A DNA stretch of 64,000 bases. It comes from Phlebotomus papatasi (lineage: Eukaryota; Arthropoda; Insecta; Diptera; Psychodidae). Positions 34,860-46,050 of the stretch are shown here, piece after piece. The stretch's first letter is position 1, and the number at the start of each line of letters is the position of its first letter. The DNA lies in contig NC_077224.1 of assembly GCF_024763615.1 (NCBI RefSeq), forward strand, positions 58,352,712-58,416,711, read 5' to 3'. The position numbers and the translations under genes were made by a program. Below the pieces are notes generated by a model. The model did not search any database. It saw nothing but the letters and a program-made list of their open reading frames with translations, and was not told where the DNA came from.

Positions 34860-35566
34860 CACAGTAAAAAATTCTGTGAGAAATAAAGTTGTGTATTTGA
34901 AAAGTTGTGTAAATTCACAAGCAATATGGTTGTAAATTGTAAAATTACTAACATAATGCTAGTAAAATTATGTATTGTGTAAGGAAATTTGTGTATGGGA
35001 AAATTTGTGTGAGAACTGTCAAAATTTCATTGTTTAATTGCAATTTTTCTAAGATTTCAGACAATTTTTGCATTTTTAACTGCCTAATTGTCTTCTGGAA
35101 TCATTCATTGGATTCTTAATATGTGCCTCAGTCGTGAAAAATGAAGAATAATTATGTAATAACAGAAAACAGAGGAAGCATCATGTATATTAGAAAAATT
35201 GACGATGCAACTCTTGGCCATTTGCTGAAGAGAAGGAAACTAGTTGGTATAGAGCAGGCAGAAAACACGAGACCATCAACGCAAAGATTATGGGTTCAAG
35301 TCTCAGACACTCTCTTCATGTTTTTTTCTTTTTTTCTTCATTTTTTTCTTTTTTTTTTTCTTAGTTTAATAGCGAGACATATCACAGATAATACAAATAA
35401 ACCGAACAAAATTGCTCTACAATCAAAATTATAGACAGGAAGCCATTTTATAAAATTTAAAATACACAACTTTGCCAATACACAACATTGCTAATACACA
35501 AAACTTACAACCATAGCGCTCGTACAAAAATTACCAATCGTAGTGGTTGTAAATTTTTTTACTGTG
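34860..35566. mobile_element. CACAGTAAAAAA-type element (707 bp)
   Basis: Tips CACAGTAAAAAATT and AATTTTTTTACTGTG with TA on both sides (34858-34859, 35567-35568). Subterminal 'gttgtaaat', 'ttgtgta' and 'acacaa' motifs occur near both ends. Contains the tRNA-like segment at 35236. The 712-bp spacing could be chance in AT-rich sequence, but tip length and TA flanks argue for an element. Confidence 0.5.
35236..35365 (+). mobile_element. tRNA-like head inside a larger element
   Basis: AGTTGGTATAGAGCAGG (A-box-like, as in a tRNA D-arm) and GGGTTCAAGTCTC (B-box-like) are 50-60 bp apart and followed by long T runs able to stop RNA polymerase III. The arms do not fold into a proper tRNA, so I call it a degenerate SINE rather than a tRNA gene. 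It lies within the TA-flanked element at 34860-35566. The 97-codon frame over it is not convincing. Confidence 0.4.
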
Positions 35567-35568
35567 TA

Positions 35569-36190
35569 GCTAAGCATCCCAGCTTTGCAGAATGCTCGAA
35601 CTCACGAGAAAGTCCGCTGTTAGCATATTTTTTATATGCTCATAGTGCTACTGCCGATTTTGTTTAAAGACATTTAATCTTGTCTATAGTCGAAAGCGAT
35701 TAAAATGATGAGGGGATCATCGAAGACCGGAAGTCAATATTGCTTATCGTTTAACCTAGCTCGGCAACAAACTTAAGGTCAAGTAAAAAATAATTTCAGA
35801 TAAAAATTATTCAAAAATCAGTACTTAACCGCTTTATTATCGATAACTACCGATGCATTCGGGTTCAAAATTTCAATACCTTTCCAAAAAATCCAAATCT
35901 AACCAAATCGGTTAAAAATTGGCCCTCCAAAGTTGTTGACTTGTGACCACTTAATAATTCAAAATGGCGAATTTTCCGGTCATAGGTATATTTGAACGAA
36001 ATGTTCGCTTGGATTACTTCTAAAAACGTATCCAAAAATCATTGAAAAAGCTCGGGCCAATTTTGAGATATGAAAAAAAAGTCTGGAGATATTGTTTTTT
36101 AATCGGGGTCATCGAAAACCGGAAATTTAATATCTTTTACCGTTTAAGCTCCATGACGGTGATAAGTTGAAAAATAGATGATTGTAAACT
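35569..36190. repeat. Dispersed-element copy (35.6-36.2 kb)
   Basis: Begins GCTAAGCATCCCAGCTTTG then CAGAATGCTCGAACTCACG, the family's end, directly after the TA flank of the CACAGT element. It continues with 'ggtcataggtatatttgaacgaaatgttcg' and 'gtatccaaaa'. Confidence 0.5.
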
Positions 36191-38084
36191 GCTCGCTCTT
36201 AGAGTTCGGCTGTAATAGAAGTATGTTTGTTTTTATCTTTAACTTCGAACACTGAAAAATTTATGTTGACCTCACATGAAGTATAATTTTCCTTTAAAAG
36301 AAACCTAAAATTTTGGTAAAATATTTAACTTAAACCTTCAAGCTATTGTCTCACAATTGTAGTAAAACATGTTTTTTTTAGTGCTCTAAAACACAACGCC
36401 GAATTCAAACAGTTTGGTTTAATTTTTATATTTTGGAAGTTGTTTGTCCTTCTTCTTTACAATAATAAAAATAAATTCATAGAGTAATAGTACAAAACTT
36501 TTTTATATATGGCTTCATAACTCATTCTAATACAATTTTAGAATTGATTTATATCGTGTCGCCATTTCAACGAAAAATAATAATATTCCGAAACAGTTTC
36601 GCAATTTTTTAATTTACAATCAATTTGTTGCTCTTAACGAACTCAAAATTGATGGTAAAACACGAAATAAAAAAAAATATGCCTAATCTGTGTTAATCCT
36701 TCTAATTTAGCGGAAATTTCCCACAAGTGATTGCTGTTGCAGAATATTCTCAGCTTATTTTGGCATTTTCCAAAATCCATGCCCTTTTTATCAAACGCTA
36801 TCAAAAACCCACAAATCGCAGTAAATAAATAAAATGTGGGAGTTGCTTCTTTGATTAGATCTGTTTCTGTACATCTGCTTTAATATATTTATAGACAAGT
36901 GTACATCCAATAAAATGCCACGAGCCTCTTTTACGAAATACGATATCCACAAATTCACATGTAACGAATTTTCCCACCTACACGTAATTTATTGGCAAGT
37001 GATTCTCCTGGCGAGCACGCACAAAAACTTGTCGTGTGAAGTGTTCAAAAATGAAATATTGGGAAAAAAAACCTCTATGAAAGCTTATAAAATTTCTCCC
37101 TCTTGGCCAGTGGGTGGGATTTGTGTGGGACAATTCTAAAAGTCTCAAGTGAAAATAGTACAGAAAAGAAAAAATCATGAATAATCGATATAGTGTTGCT
37201 CGGAGTATGAGAGAAAGTTTCAAGTGAAACGAAAGATTTATATCCTTTTTGTACAATTACGAAGGTGTTAGGCGGTGTGAGAAGATGCCACACAATTAGA
37301 AATTCCTATTTATTACCGAGATTTCTCTCCATGGTGTTTCTGGTTGATTCATCTCCCTATAGAATGCTGGCAAAAGTATATTTGGTTGTTGTTTTGTTAA
37401 TAAGACAAGAAGAATGTATGTTGCGTGAACGCAGCTTTTTCCAATAGAGCTTTTGACTCATCCAGTAACCCTCTCTTGTATGTCCCCTTATCACCGAGCC
37501 TCTCTCATAGCAAAAACTCGTAAATTTAATTACACAAATCTAATTTATTTCCCAATTCTCGTTTGCTCTTCGTTTAACTCCCCAAAAGACCTCCTTCAAC
37601 TTGGCAATGTTGGAGCTTTTTTTACACATTATTATTATTAAATTCTTCTTTTTGTTTCCCTTCTTTAAACAATTTTCTAACGGAACTCATTGAAAACATA
37701 TTTTTTGCCATTCGAGAATAAAAAAAAAACGAATTTGTCCTTTAAGTTTGTTACACTTGGTGCTCTTGCTAAAAATATACAACGGTCATCTTTTATTGCC
37801 ATCTTTAATAGGGGTTACGTAGGTCGTGAAAACTAAAAAAAAACAATATTCTTTCTCTATTACTTTTTTAATTTCTAATTCCAATTGAAAGTATTTTTTG
37901 ATAGATAAGCCTTCATGAAGTGGGGATGCCGGAAATCGTCGAGAAATACAATTCAGTCAGGGAAAATTAATCAACTTTTTCCAGAGCTTTCGACTCAGTC
38001 AAGGGGTGATTTGGGTAATGACTGAAAGTATCCCATTCTCACTTATGGTTAAAGATTTGGGGGATTTAGGTAATGACTGAAAGT
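36191..38084. other. AT-rich intergenic, nothing recognised
   Basis: Several frames of 60-92 codons overlap on both strands at 36915-37641 without protein-like features. Confidence 0.45.
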
Positions 38085-38470
38085 ATCAGATGTCGAGTTC
38101 AAGTTGCCGAGATGAAGTACCTCCGAGCGGTTAAGGGAAGCACTTGTCGAGATAGAGTGAAGAACGTAGCCATTCTTGAGGAGTTTAGAGCGAGGAGCTG
38201 CTTCTTCGAGTTGAGAAATTACAAGTTATTTGGTATGGGCATGTTAAGTGCATGAGTGAAGGAAGATTCTCCAGGAAAGCTATGCAAGCCAGTGTGAGGA
38301 GAGCTCAACCTCAAGGCAGACCTAGGACAAGGTGGCTGAATCAAATTCAGGATATTGTCTTGAAGCGTCTTGGAATCGAACCCGAACATCGTTCTAAAGT
38401 GGCGTAGGATCGACAGGCTTGGGCTGTTAACCTTGATGTCGTAGACCCACAACCCTAATAGCGAAAAGCG
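38085..38470 (+). pseudogene. LINE polyprotein C-terminal remnant (RTE-like)
   Basis: Reads VAEMKYLRAVKGSTCRDRVK, then (after a frameshift) GRFSRKAMQASVRRAQPQGR, PRTRWLNQIQDIVLKRLG, and after a stop DRQAWAVNLDVVDPQP. The order 'EMK.LR...G.T..DR..N ... GRP..RW ... ' is the known tail of RTE/CR1-type reverse-transcriptase polyproteins. Broken by stops and frameshifts; catalytic part absent. A 24-bp direct repeat (gatttgggtaatgactgaaag at 38011 and a near copy at 38061) lies at its 5' edge. Confidence 0.55.
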
Positions 38471-38612
38471 ATTGAAAATGTTGATTATGATAATGTTTCG
38501 TCCGCATTGTTGCTGAATTACTGGAGTGTCAGTCTTCGCTTTTTGATGTGGAAAATGGGAAAAACAAAGCAATGATGCTCGTAAAATTATTGTTTCATTG
38601 AAATTCTCCTCA

Positions 38613-39464
38613 TAGGGTAAAGTCAATACTTTTTCGCCAGTAAGAACTTTTTCGCCACCTAAATTAAAATGACATTTTAAGGAGTTCATGAAATTACTAA
38701 ATAAGTATTATTTCGTGACCTCTTGCCTAAAGAAACAGAAAATCATAACAGATCCTTTACCGATTAGATTATTTGCAAGTTATTGAAAGAAAATTTCGAC
38801 AAGATGAACAATCACAGAAAAATATAGAGTTCTTAAGAAATTTGTCAAAGATAAAAGAAATTGACTTACATTATTTTATGTTCTTGCTGTACAGCATTTG
38901 GTATTTCTTCACTGAAAGTGAATCTGTTTATTGATTAAGCTTAGTTTTAATATCATTTTTAATAATGTTTTCCAAAAAAAATTAAAGAAATTCGGATGTG
39001 GTAGAAAAGGGCTTACTTTTTTCGGCTGTGTAAGTACATTTCGCCACTCATTTTTCAAAGTATTTTACAAGTGGCGTACCTCGCGGATTATAGTCGAAAC
39101 TTTTCTTTCGAATAAAAAGTGTAAAAAAATCATTTAAAATACTCTAATAGTTATCTGAGTGTCAAATAAGAAAAGTATTGTGCCATAAATTTTTGAAGGT
39201 TTTCGAAAGCTGCTGTTTCTTAAAATTCAGTTAAAAACATGTGGCGAAAAAATGTTTACAGAGTGGCGAAAAGTACTGAAAACACGCATTGTTGTAGGAA
39301 AGGTAATTTTTCAACCAGATACCCAAAAACTCCCGAGAAGTCTCCTGGTTTAATAGAGTGCTTCAAAATATCTGTACACGAAATTTAATTTTACTACGAC
39401 AGAAGTTATAAGAATTATAAGGCTATCAAAACTTAAGGTGGCGAAAAGTACTTACTCTATCCTA
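38613..39464. mobile_element. GGGTAAAGT / GGCGAAAA-type element (about 0.85 kb)
   Basis: Left end GGGTAAAGTCAATACTTTTT then CGCCA; right end TGGCGAAAAGTACTTACTCT then ATCC: imperfect 25-bp inverted repeats, TA-flanked. Several internal 'ggcgaaaa' and 'ttttcgcca' motifs near both ends look like subterminal repeats. No coding capacity. Confidence 0.5.
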
Positions 39465-41035
39465 ATTACTGTGAATAAATTTCCCAACTTTTGCCACCAT
39501 TGTGAGAAAATTTAATTTCGAAATGGAGTTTGAATTCATCGAACATCAACGCTATTTTCTGCAAATAGATTTCCATTTACTTTTTATCCAAAACACTATC
39601 AGAGAATCAAACTCTAACTATGAATGGGAATATTGTAGATTTAAATTTTTTATAATAAAATCTGAATTGCAAATCTCTTTGATCTGGTTATAGAACTTGC
39701 GAAAAACTATCTGCTTTGTTACACTTTTTTCCAAGCTCTTCTTCCTAGTACTCACTATTGCAAAGTTATGACAGAAATCGAATAAGAAAATTCATAAAAT
39801 TTGTATGAATTTTCTGCTCTCTGCCAACATCAAAAACATAATTGTTCTACTAATAGCAAAAATATTCTTTAAATAATTTTCTTTTTTTTAGTAAACATAT
39901 TCTATTTGAGAAAGTTCCCAAAAGATCTAAATTGTTTTGAAATTTTCAATTTATTCAAGGTAGAACAAAGTGGAGAGATTATAATATGGGATGCTTTGTC
40001 CTCATAGAGCTTTTGCCTAAGAGCCTGAAAAACTTTTTCCTGCAGTTTAAGATATTTGTGAGAGATGGAAAAAAATGGAAAGCGAATGATATGAAGAAGA
40101 AGTGAAACAAATTTCCACCATTAACTTCCCATCACACAGAAAGGATGTTGGAAAAAAAATAAGATGGATATAAAGAGGGTTTAAAAAAAACTTCTTAGAT
40201 ATACCATTAATGCTATGAGTACGCACCGGCTGGAATCATTGAATTATGTACCAAGTTTCTGGTGCAAAAAGATAATTTTGCTACGAGATATATTTGTTTC
40301 GGTTAGTTGATTGATTCTAGATCCCTACCCTATTTTATTTATTTTTCACGCGATCATTGATGGAAGTCCTTGAACTTTTTTCTCTTTGGCCTCAGTCTTT
40401 CAATATACAATATTAATCAATGTACCGAAAATTTAGTACCAACCTCTCTATAAAATGAAAATCTTTCTTAGAGCTCTTAAAAGCAGCCTAAAAGGCTACC
40501 AAAAGGATTTTCTTATTTCTTTCATATGTCGCAATATCAAATGGTGACAAAATGACGAAGTATCATAATAAAAATGATAAATAACCCGCCAAAAAGTGTG
40601 TGCCATATAAAAACTTTCACAAAATTTACCCTTTTTACTATATCAGTCTATCCACTCCCCCAAAAAATCTTTACAATGTCTGACTATAGAACCGTAAAAG
40701 TTCAAGAACTTTTATCTCAAAATATTCTTTGATGCTCGTACGATGATGAGGTTTAGGAGTATAGTGAAAATGTGATTGAAAAGTTCCAAGAATGTCAAAA
40801 ATTTTGTAGATATTAAGAATTTACCAAAGAACTTAAGATGCACATATAACTTCATATGTGAGAATCAGAATTCCACAGTCGTCTGAAGTTTTTAAAGCAA
40901 TTAAATTCTTCATAAGTATTTTCTTTTGTGAGTTTTGGAATCAAAAGATCTCAGCAAAATATGGAGAACCTATTCAAAAGATTTTCTTGGAAATAAAAAC
41001 GTTTGTTCGAATGTTTAAGTAATTTTAAGCTTTCT
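39465..41035. other. AT-rich intergenic, nothing recognised
   Basis: No gene, RNA or clear repeat was seen. Confidence 0.5.
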
Positions 41036-41039
41036 TTAA

Positions 41040-42359
41040 GGGGGTTCCCCTAGGAGACACAAAAATTTTTTTTTATTCAAAAGGTCAAACAAAGACCAAT
41101 CTTCTTGAAATTGTACATACTTAGGGTAAAAGTGCTAAATTTCGGCATAGTTGCATGCAAGCGCCAAAGTCTCAAGTTTGAAATGTAATATTTTTAATAA
41201 AAGTTGATTTTTTATTCGTTCTTCTTAAGGAGTGTTGCTTGGAACCTTGTAAACCGTTTATCGTCTTTATTTACTCTAAAATCATTTTTAATACATTTTA
41301 AAATGAATAAAAATGTAGACATAGCTTTGGTGTCCTATTTCGGCCACCTTCATTCTCATAGTTCTTTGCCCTTAGGGAATTCTTTCAATGTCTTTTTCAC
41401 GTCATCTCGTTTGTCGAAGCTACATTTTTTGTTATTCTTTTGCATTGTATAATCCCTAGAAACTAAAAATTCATGGAAATTCGATGAACAAAAAAGGTGG
41501 CCGGAATTGCAAGCTGGCCGGAATTTGGCACACTTACCCCAATGTGATCCAATATTTTTTTTTTCGAGAAGAAAAATATTACAAAATTGTAGACTAATGA
41601 GCATCTCACTGGAACGCTTTGTTCGAGTAGGGGCAGAGGCTTTCAGACTTCGCACACACTCTGACTTTAAACACTTCATATATTCCTTTAATCCCTTTAA
41701 TGAATCTGACCTTATGACAATATATTTTAATAGCTAGTCTTAAAGTAGACGAAGGAGTTAACAACTTCAAAGTTGTAGTCCCCCATAGTGGGAAACTTGT
41801 TTTACCAATGTTCTCCGCAGATGTTGCCGATCTGGTTATTCTGGAGAGAGAGTTGGGCGAGGAGCTGACAACATTTCCCCGTAAAAGCAAGATTGTTCAG
41901 AAAGACGAAATATTTTTAATATTTAACTTGGAAGTTAAAGAACGGTTCGCTATTATCATAAACAAAATTAACCTTTAATGAACACTAATTTTCTTTAAAA
42001 CCTCAAATGAAAATCATTCGTACTTCACCACGAACCACTAGACGTATTACAAGCAATCTGTCACATTTTTTATAAGAATCTTCACATTCTGAGGTTTCTG
42101 TAACACAATTTTAATTCAAATGACACCCAAATTTTAATGATTTTTATGTTAGTACCTTCTAAAAAGAATAAATATTTAAAGAAAAAAATCATTTACTATT
42201 CAAAGATTAAATCCATAAATTTAATTAATTTTATTGTTCGGCCGAAGTTACACTAAAATTGGCCGGAATTTAATGCTGGTCAAAAGTTGGCATACTTTCA
42301 CTTATCAATTTAAACAATAAAAAATATCGATTCTTGACCTTGTAAATAGGGGAACCCCC
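41040..42359. mobile_element. 1.32-kb element with TTAA target duplication
   Basis: Perfect 13-bp inverted tips GGGGGTTCCCCTA and TAGGGGAACCCCC, each flanked by TTAA (41036-41039, 42360-42363). TTAA duplication is the hallmark of piggyBac, but piggyBac tips normally begin with CC, so the superfamily is uncertain. There is no transposase frame. It carries the copy at 41124 and further 'ggccggaatt' pieces near 42240-42290. Confidence 0.6.
41124..41540 (+). repeat. CCAAATTTCGGCC-type element, copy 2
   Basis: Ends GGGTAAAAGTGCTAAATTTC and GGAATTTGGCACACTTACCC are inverted repeats. It lies inside the TTAA-flanked element at 41040. A partial interior copy also follows the CACTGAGA element, at about 33425-33550. 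Confidence 0.55.
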
Positions 42360-42363
42360 TTAA

Positions 42364-43904
42364 TTTATTCTACGAATATCCATATCGTGATTAAAATGTT
42401 ATTTAGAGAGAAAATTAAATATGCTGCAACTGTGCTCTGAGTATACCAAACATTCTTTGTAATTAAACTAAACCATAGAGCCAACGTAGTACTCTAATTA
42501 TGTAACTTTGAATAAATGCATGTAAAGCACATGAGTGGTAAGGGTATGTGGGGTAGTTTCAAGCATCAACGATTTTCGAAAATAATAAATTTCAGGACAA
42601 TAAATTAATTATACAGGAAATGTGCTTATAATTTCAAATAATTTGCTTGAAAGAGAGCAGCTGAACTTAATTAGCTTGAACACGGTTCTTAAACTTTTAG
42701 CAACTGAATTATATTTTTATTATTTCAAGAAATATTAGGAATACTTTTTCACAATTTATTGTGTTCTAAAAAGCAGTCATTATTCAGTAAAAGTAAATAC
42801 GATTTGCCCACGAAATATTTCGTCAAACAAATTTGATAAAATATTTTCCTTTAATATTTTGCCAAAAATCTCTTGATTTCTTTAAATCTTTTACTGATGA
42901 CATTTCATTTTTACTTTCGGAATTAAATAAATAAACAATCGGAAAGGCATAATCAATTTTTAAAGTGACAATTATTACTAAATAATTTCTAATTAATTCG
43001 GTGAACCATAATACACTATAAATAAGTTATATCATTTTAGTTTATCATTTAGTCATGCGGTTTTCCGTACATAACGTTCTGAGAAATATTTCAAGATTGC
43101 CAATTTGAAATTACAAAGCATTTCTACACAAGATGTTTTCAAGTTCTATTGAACATCATCATGGCACTTTACCATCATTCAATAGTGGAACAACTTAAAT
43201 TGGGACAATATGTTTTAGAAGTTGAACTTTCGACCAACAAGTTCAAAGAGTGCTTTCATTGGCATTCGAATTAGTATGAATTCATCTGACTCCTGACTCG
43301 TCACAGACTCAATTTTCCAGAGAATAATTTTGGAAGACATACAGAATTTATATCAAACTTTTCAATTGACAATCCATGTCATCAATACGCTTTGGAACGT
43401 GTGGACTTGACAGTCATCTAGATGTTAGCTAGAGGGGCCTTAATTTAAAAAAAAATTAGAATTGCGACAGATTTATTTCATTCAATTATAAAAAAATACA
43501 AAAACGTGGTTTTGAAGGAAATGAAAGAGGTACGGGCATAAAGGAAAAAAACAAGCGGAGGTTATGTTGTTTTTATTAGAGTTCACCGAAGACCCAGGAT
43601 ATGAATTCTGATATGGTGAGTTTTTCACATGAGAAATTCACGGCTCTGAGACCACGTTTAGTAAGCCATTTGTCAAACTTTCGTAAAAACTTTCACGTGA
43701 ACTCTTAGATGCTGTAAGTGCTTTACGTGACACTTTTTGTGAAAGCTTTACCAAACGCTTACAGGAAACGATCTCAACTTAGACGCTGTATTATGCTCAT
43801 TTTTTGTATAACTTTTCGGAAATAAAAATAAAATGGTAATAAATTCATCAAAATTTTAGAATGTTATCAATTTTGTTCAATACGATTTTACTTTGACTTA
43901 ACTA
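42364..43904. other. AT-rich intergenic with a scrap of dispersed repeat
   Basis: At about 43490-43620 a short diverged piece of the 12028 family is visible. Otherwise nothing recognised. Confidence 0.45.
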
Positions 43905-43906
43905 TA

Positions 43907-44245
43907 CAGTAGAGCCTCGTTACAGTCCATATTTGGTTCCAGATTTGACACTTGGGTCGCACTATACTCCATGTCATTTTTTAAAATTATCAACGACTTT
44001 TTAGTATTGAAATTGCTCGACGGCTTCCACTTTCTTTGCAATTGTGGTACTTGTGCTCGCTCTCTTCATTATGGGTCACAATTATCACAACTACTCAATA
44101 AAGTTTGACAAAAATATTAAAATAATTATGACAACATTGCATGTCGCGTACTAAAAAACATAACCTAACTTAAAATCAGTGTTTTGAAATCAACGGTCGA
44201 TAAATTGTGGACTATAGAGCGATGGCCTATTGTGGGGTTCTACTG
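43907..44245 (-). mobile_element. pogo/Tigger-derived MITE, copy 1 (339 bp)
   Basis: Tips CAGTAGAGCCTC and GGGGTTCTACTG, TA on both flanks (43905-43906, 44246-44247). On the minus strand it holds a short frame MKRASTSTTIAKKVEAVEQF that ends at a stop. This resembles the start of the CENP-B-like DNA-binding domain of pogo/Tigger transposases (KRKR..LT...K..II...E). So it is a deletion derivative that kept the transposase start. Confidence 0.72.
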
Positions 44246-44254
44246 TAGTCTTAA

Positions 44255-44420
44255 GTCTGTCAGAAAATGCATCATAATTTGCACAAATGCCTGCCTTCCG
44301 AATGCCACTTTTGAATAAGTCAAACGGTTTTGCATCCGGGAACCGTTGAGGTCATAGTGCTCCAAAATCGAAAAACGAAACGTTGTTTTTTAGCCAATCT
44401 TGTTTGACGTGTGATTTCTG
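44255..44420 (-). pseudogene. mariner transposase remnant
   Basis: On the minus strand one frame reads HVKQDWLKNNVSFFDFGAL, a stop, then PQRFPDAKPFDLFKSGIRKA and GIC. The pattern Q.WL..N...F....WP..SPD.NP.D...W..I..KAC is the C-terminal catalytic region of mariner-type transposases (the third catalytic Asp in D..NP.D); here several positions are mutated. It ends where the pogo-type MITE begins. Upstream coding could not be followed with confidence. Confidence 0.4.
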
Positions 44421-44838
44421 TATTGTATGCCAACGGCTTGAGGGGTCCTTCCGGGACAATTTCCAGATACACATAACACATTGTCATTCACATTGACGAT
44501 GCAGCTAAAAAAAAACCAGTTGAAATCGATAATCTGCCGTCATTTGAAAACCAGGCCTTCAAATACGGTGGTCTTTGACTTCCGGTGGCCATAATTTTTC
44601 TCATAAAAAAGGTGACATTCTGCAACCGGTATTAAACGTGCAAACCAAGTTACTTCTTCGTTCTATCGAGTATTACTTTTTTTGAAGATCGATAAAATCT
44701 TGTTGTTTTTAGGATTTCTGAGGCTTCATATGGAGGTCCTTTTCCAATTTTTATTTAGTGATTGTTCGCAATATAAGCGTTTCACAGACCATTTGTTTGC
44801 AGATATGACGCAAATTTCATTCAATTGCTTCTCTACCT

Positions 44839-44977
44839 TATGGCGTCTACACACTAGAAACAATTTTCGTCAAAAATTGCCCTTTAAAAAAATGACGTTT
44901 CTGCCTACAATGATAAGGGAAATTTTCTTTAAAAAAAAAAAAGCTTTTTTTTAATTGCTCCTAGTGTGAAGATGGCA
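44839..44977. repeat. ATGGC-TCTACACACTAG-type MITE, copy 1
   Basis: Ends ATGGCGTCTACACACTAG and CTAGTGTGAAGATGGCAT are imperfect inverted repeats around T-rich sequence. Confidence 0.45.
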
Positions 44978-45110
44978 TTCCTCGTACCAAAATGTGTTTT
45001 GAAAAATGAAAAGTTAAATTACATTCAGATTTAAAGAACCCTAATAATAGTTTCTTCCAACTTTCCAGAAAAATATAGGGCCATCAAATTGTCAATTTTG
45101 AGTTCCATTA

Positions 45111-45212
45111 TGGTCTCTACACACTAGAGAAATTTATGTGCATACTGAAGAGCTTCTCGTACACAAGCGTAGTTTCAATATGGACATAAATTTCTCTAGT
45201 GTGTAGAGGCCA
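45111..45212. repeat. TGG-CTCTACACACTAG-type MITE, copy 2 (102 bp)
   Basis: Inverted arms TGGTCTCTACACACTAGAGA then AATTTATGT, and the complement at right with one mismatch, around a 45-bp loop. Same tips as the 44839 copy. Confidence 0.6.
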
Positions 45213-45835
45213 TTACAGTACAGATTAGAAAAGTTTCACAAAATATTTTCGGAAATGCTTTAATGAGCTTTTAACCAATAATGAGCTATAGTTATGCAAA
45301 AATATGAACCGACTGCGACTGTCACAAATGGTTTGAAATATGAGCTCTAAATCTTGTTGCATTTTTTTTTCAGCCACCCTGTATATATGTAAATACTGCT
45401 AACTCTCTTACTTTAAGATCGAACTGTAACATACTTTTCGTACAAGAACTTTTTGTTAAGTTCTAGTTGAATTTGAAACCGCAAAATTATATAAATGCAA
45501 TGAACAATGCCAAGTTAAATTATTATTACTTTAGCCTCAGTGCTCTTAAAATGTATCTATCTGAAAACTGAAGCCAATGTGAAAAATATTAAAATTATTC
45601 AACGAGAATTACCTTAACATTGTGTTTTACAATCCTTCCGGAGTTATTCATGTGAAGAATGTTGCAAATCCGATTCACAATTTTACAATAATTCATGAAT
45701 GATTTGCAGTTTTTGGAAGAATAATTTATATTATAATTTTAAGCCTATTTTAAATTATTTAGATTTTAAATTACTTTGAAGCATATTCTGGATTCAGAAT
45801 AAAAATTTAAGTAATTTTAAAATTTTCAAAGTTTA

Positions 45836-46050
45836 GGGGAAAGCGCGCTACCTTCGGAAACGAATCTAGCTTTGGACAATTAAATTTTTTCAATATGTTT
45901 TTCATAAATTGCACCCATTATAATATTATAAATTTTAATAGTTAGTCCAATGCCTAAATTTACAGAAAAAACCATACCAAATCCGTTAAGAACATAGAAA
46001 AAAATGATTTGTCTGAGGCTTGAGTTGTCCATAGGTTGCGTGCTGTCCCT
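45836..46050. mobile_element. GGGGAAAGCGCGCTAC-type element (about 215 bp)
   Basis: The left end is identical to that at 8916 over 17 bases (GGGGAAAGCGCGCTACC) and TA-flanked. The right end (GTTGCGTGCTGTCCC) is a diverged inverted copy. Shares 'agctttggacaatt' inside. Confidence 0.6.

Noticed and set aside
35236..35330. True tRNA gene
   Set aside because: A and B boxes are recognisable but the stems do not pair and the spacing is too long.
40500..42360. Autonomous piggyBac gene
   Set aside because: No DDD transposase motifs in any frame; only the tips and TTAA flanks support an element.
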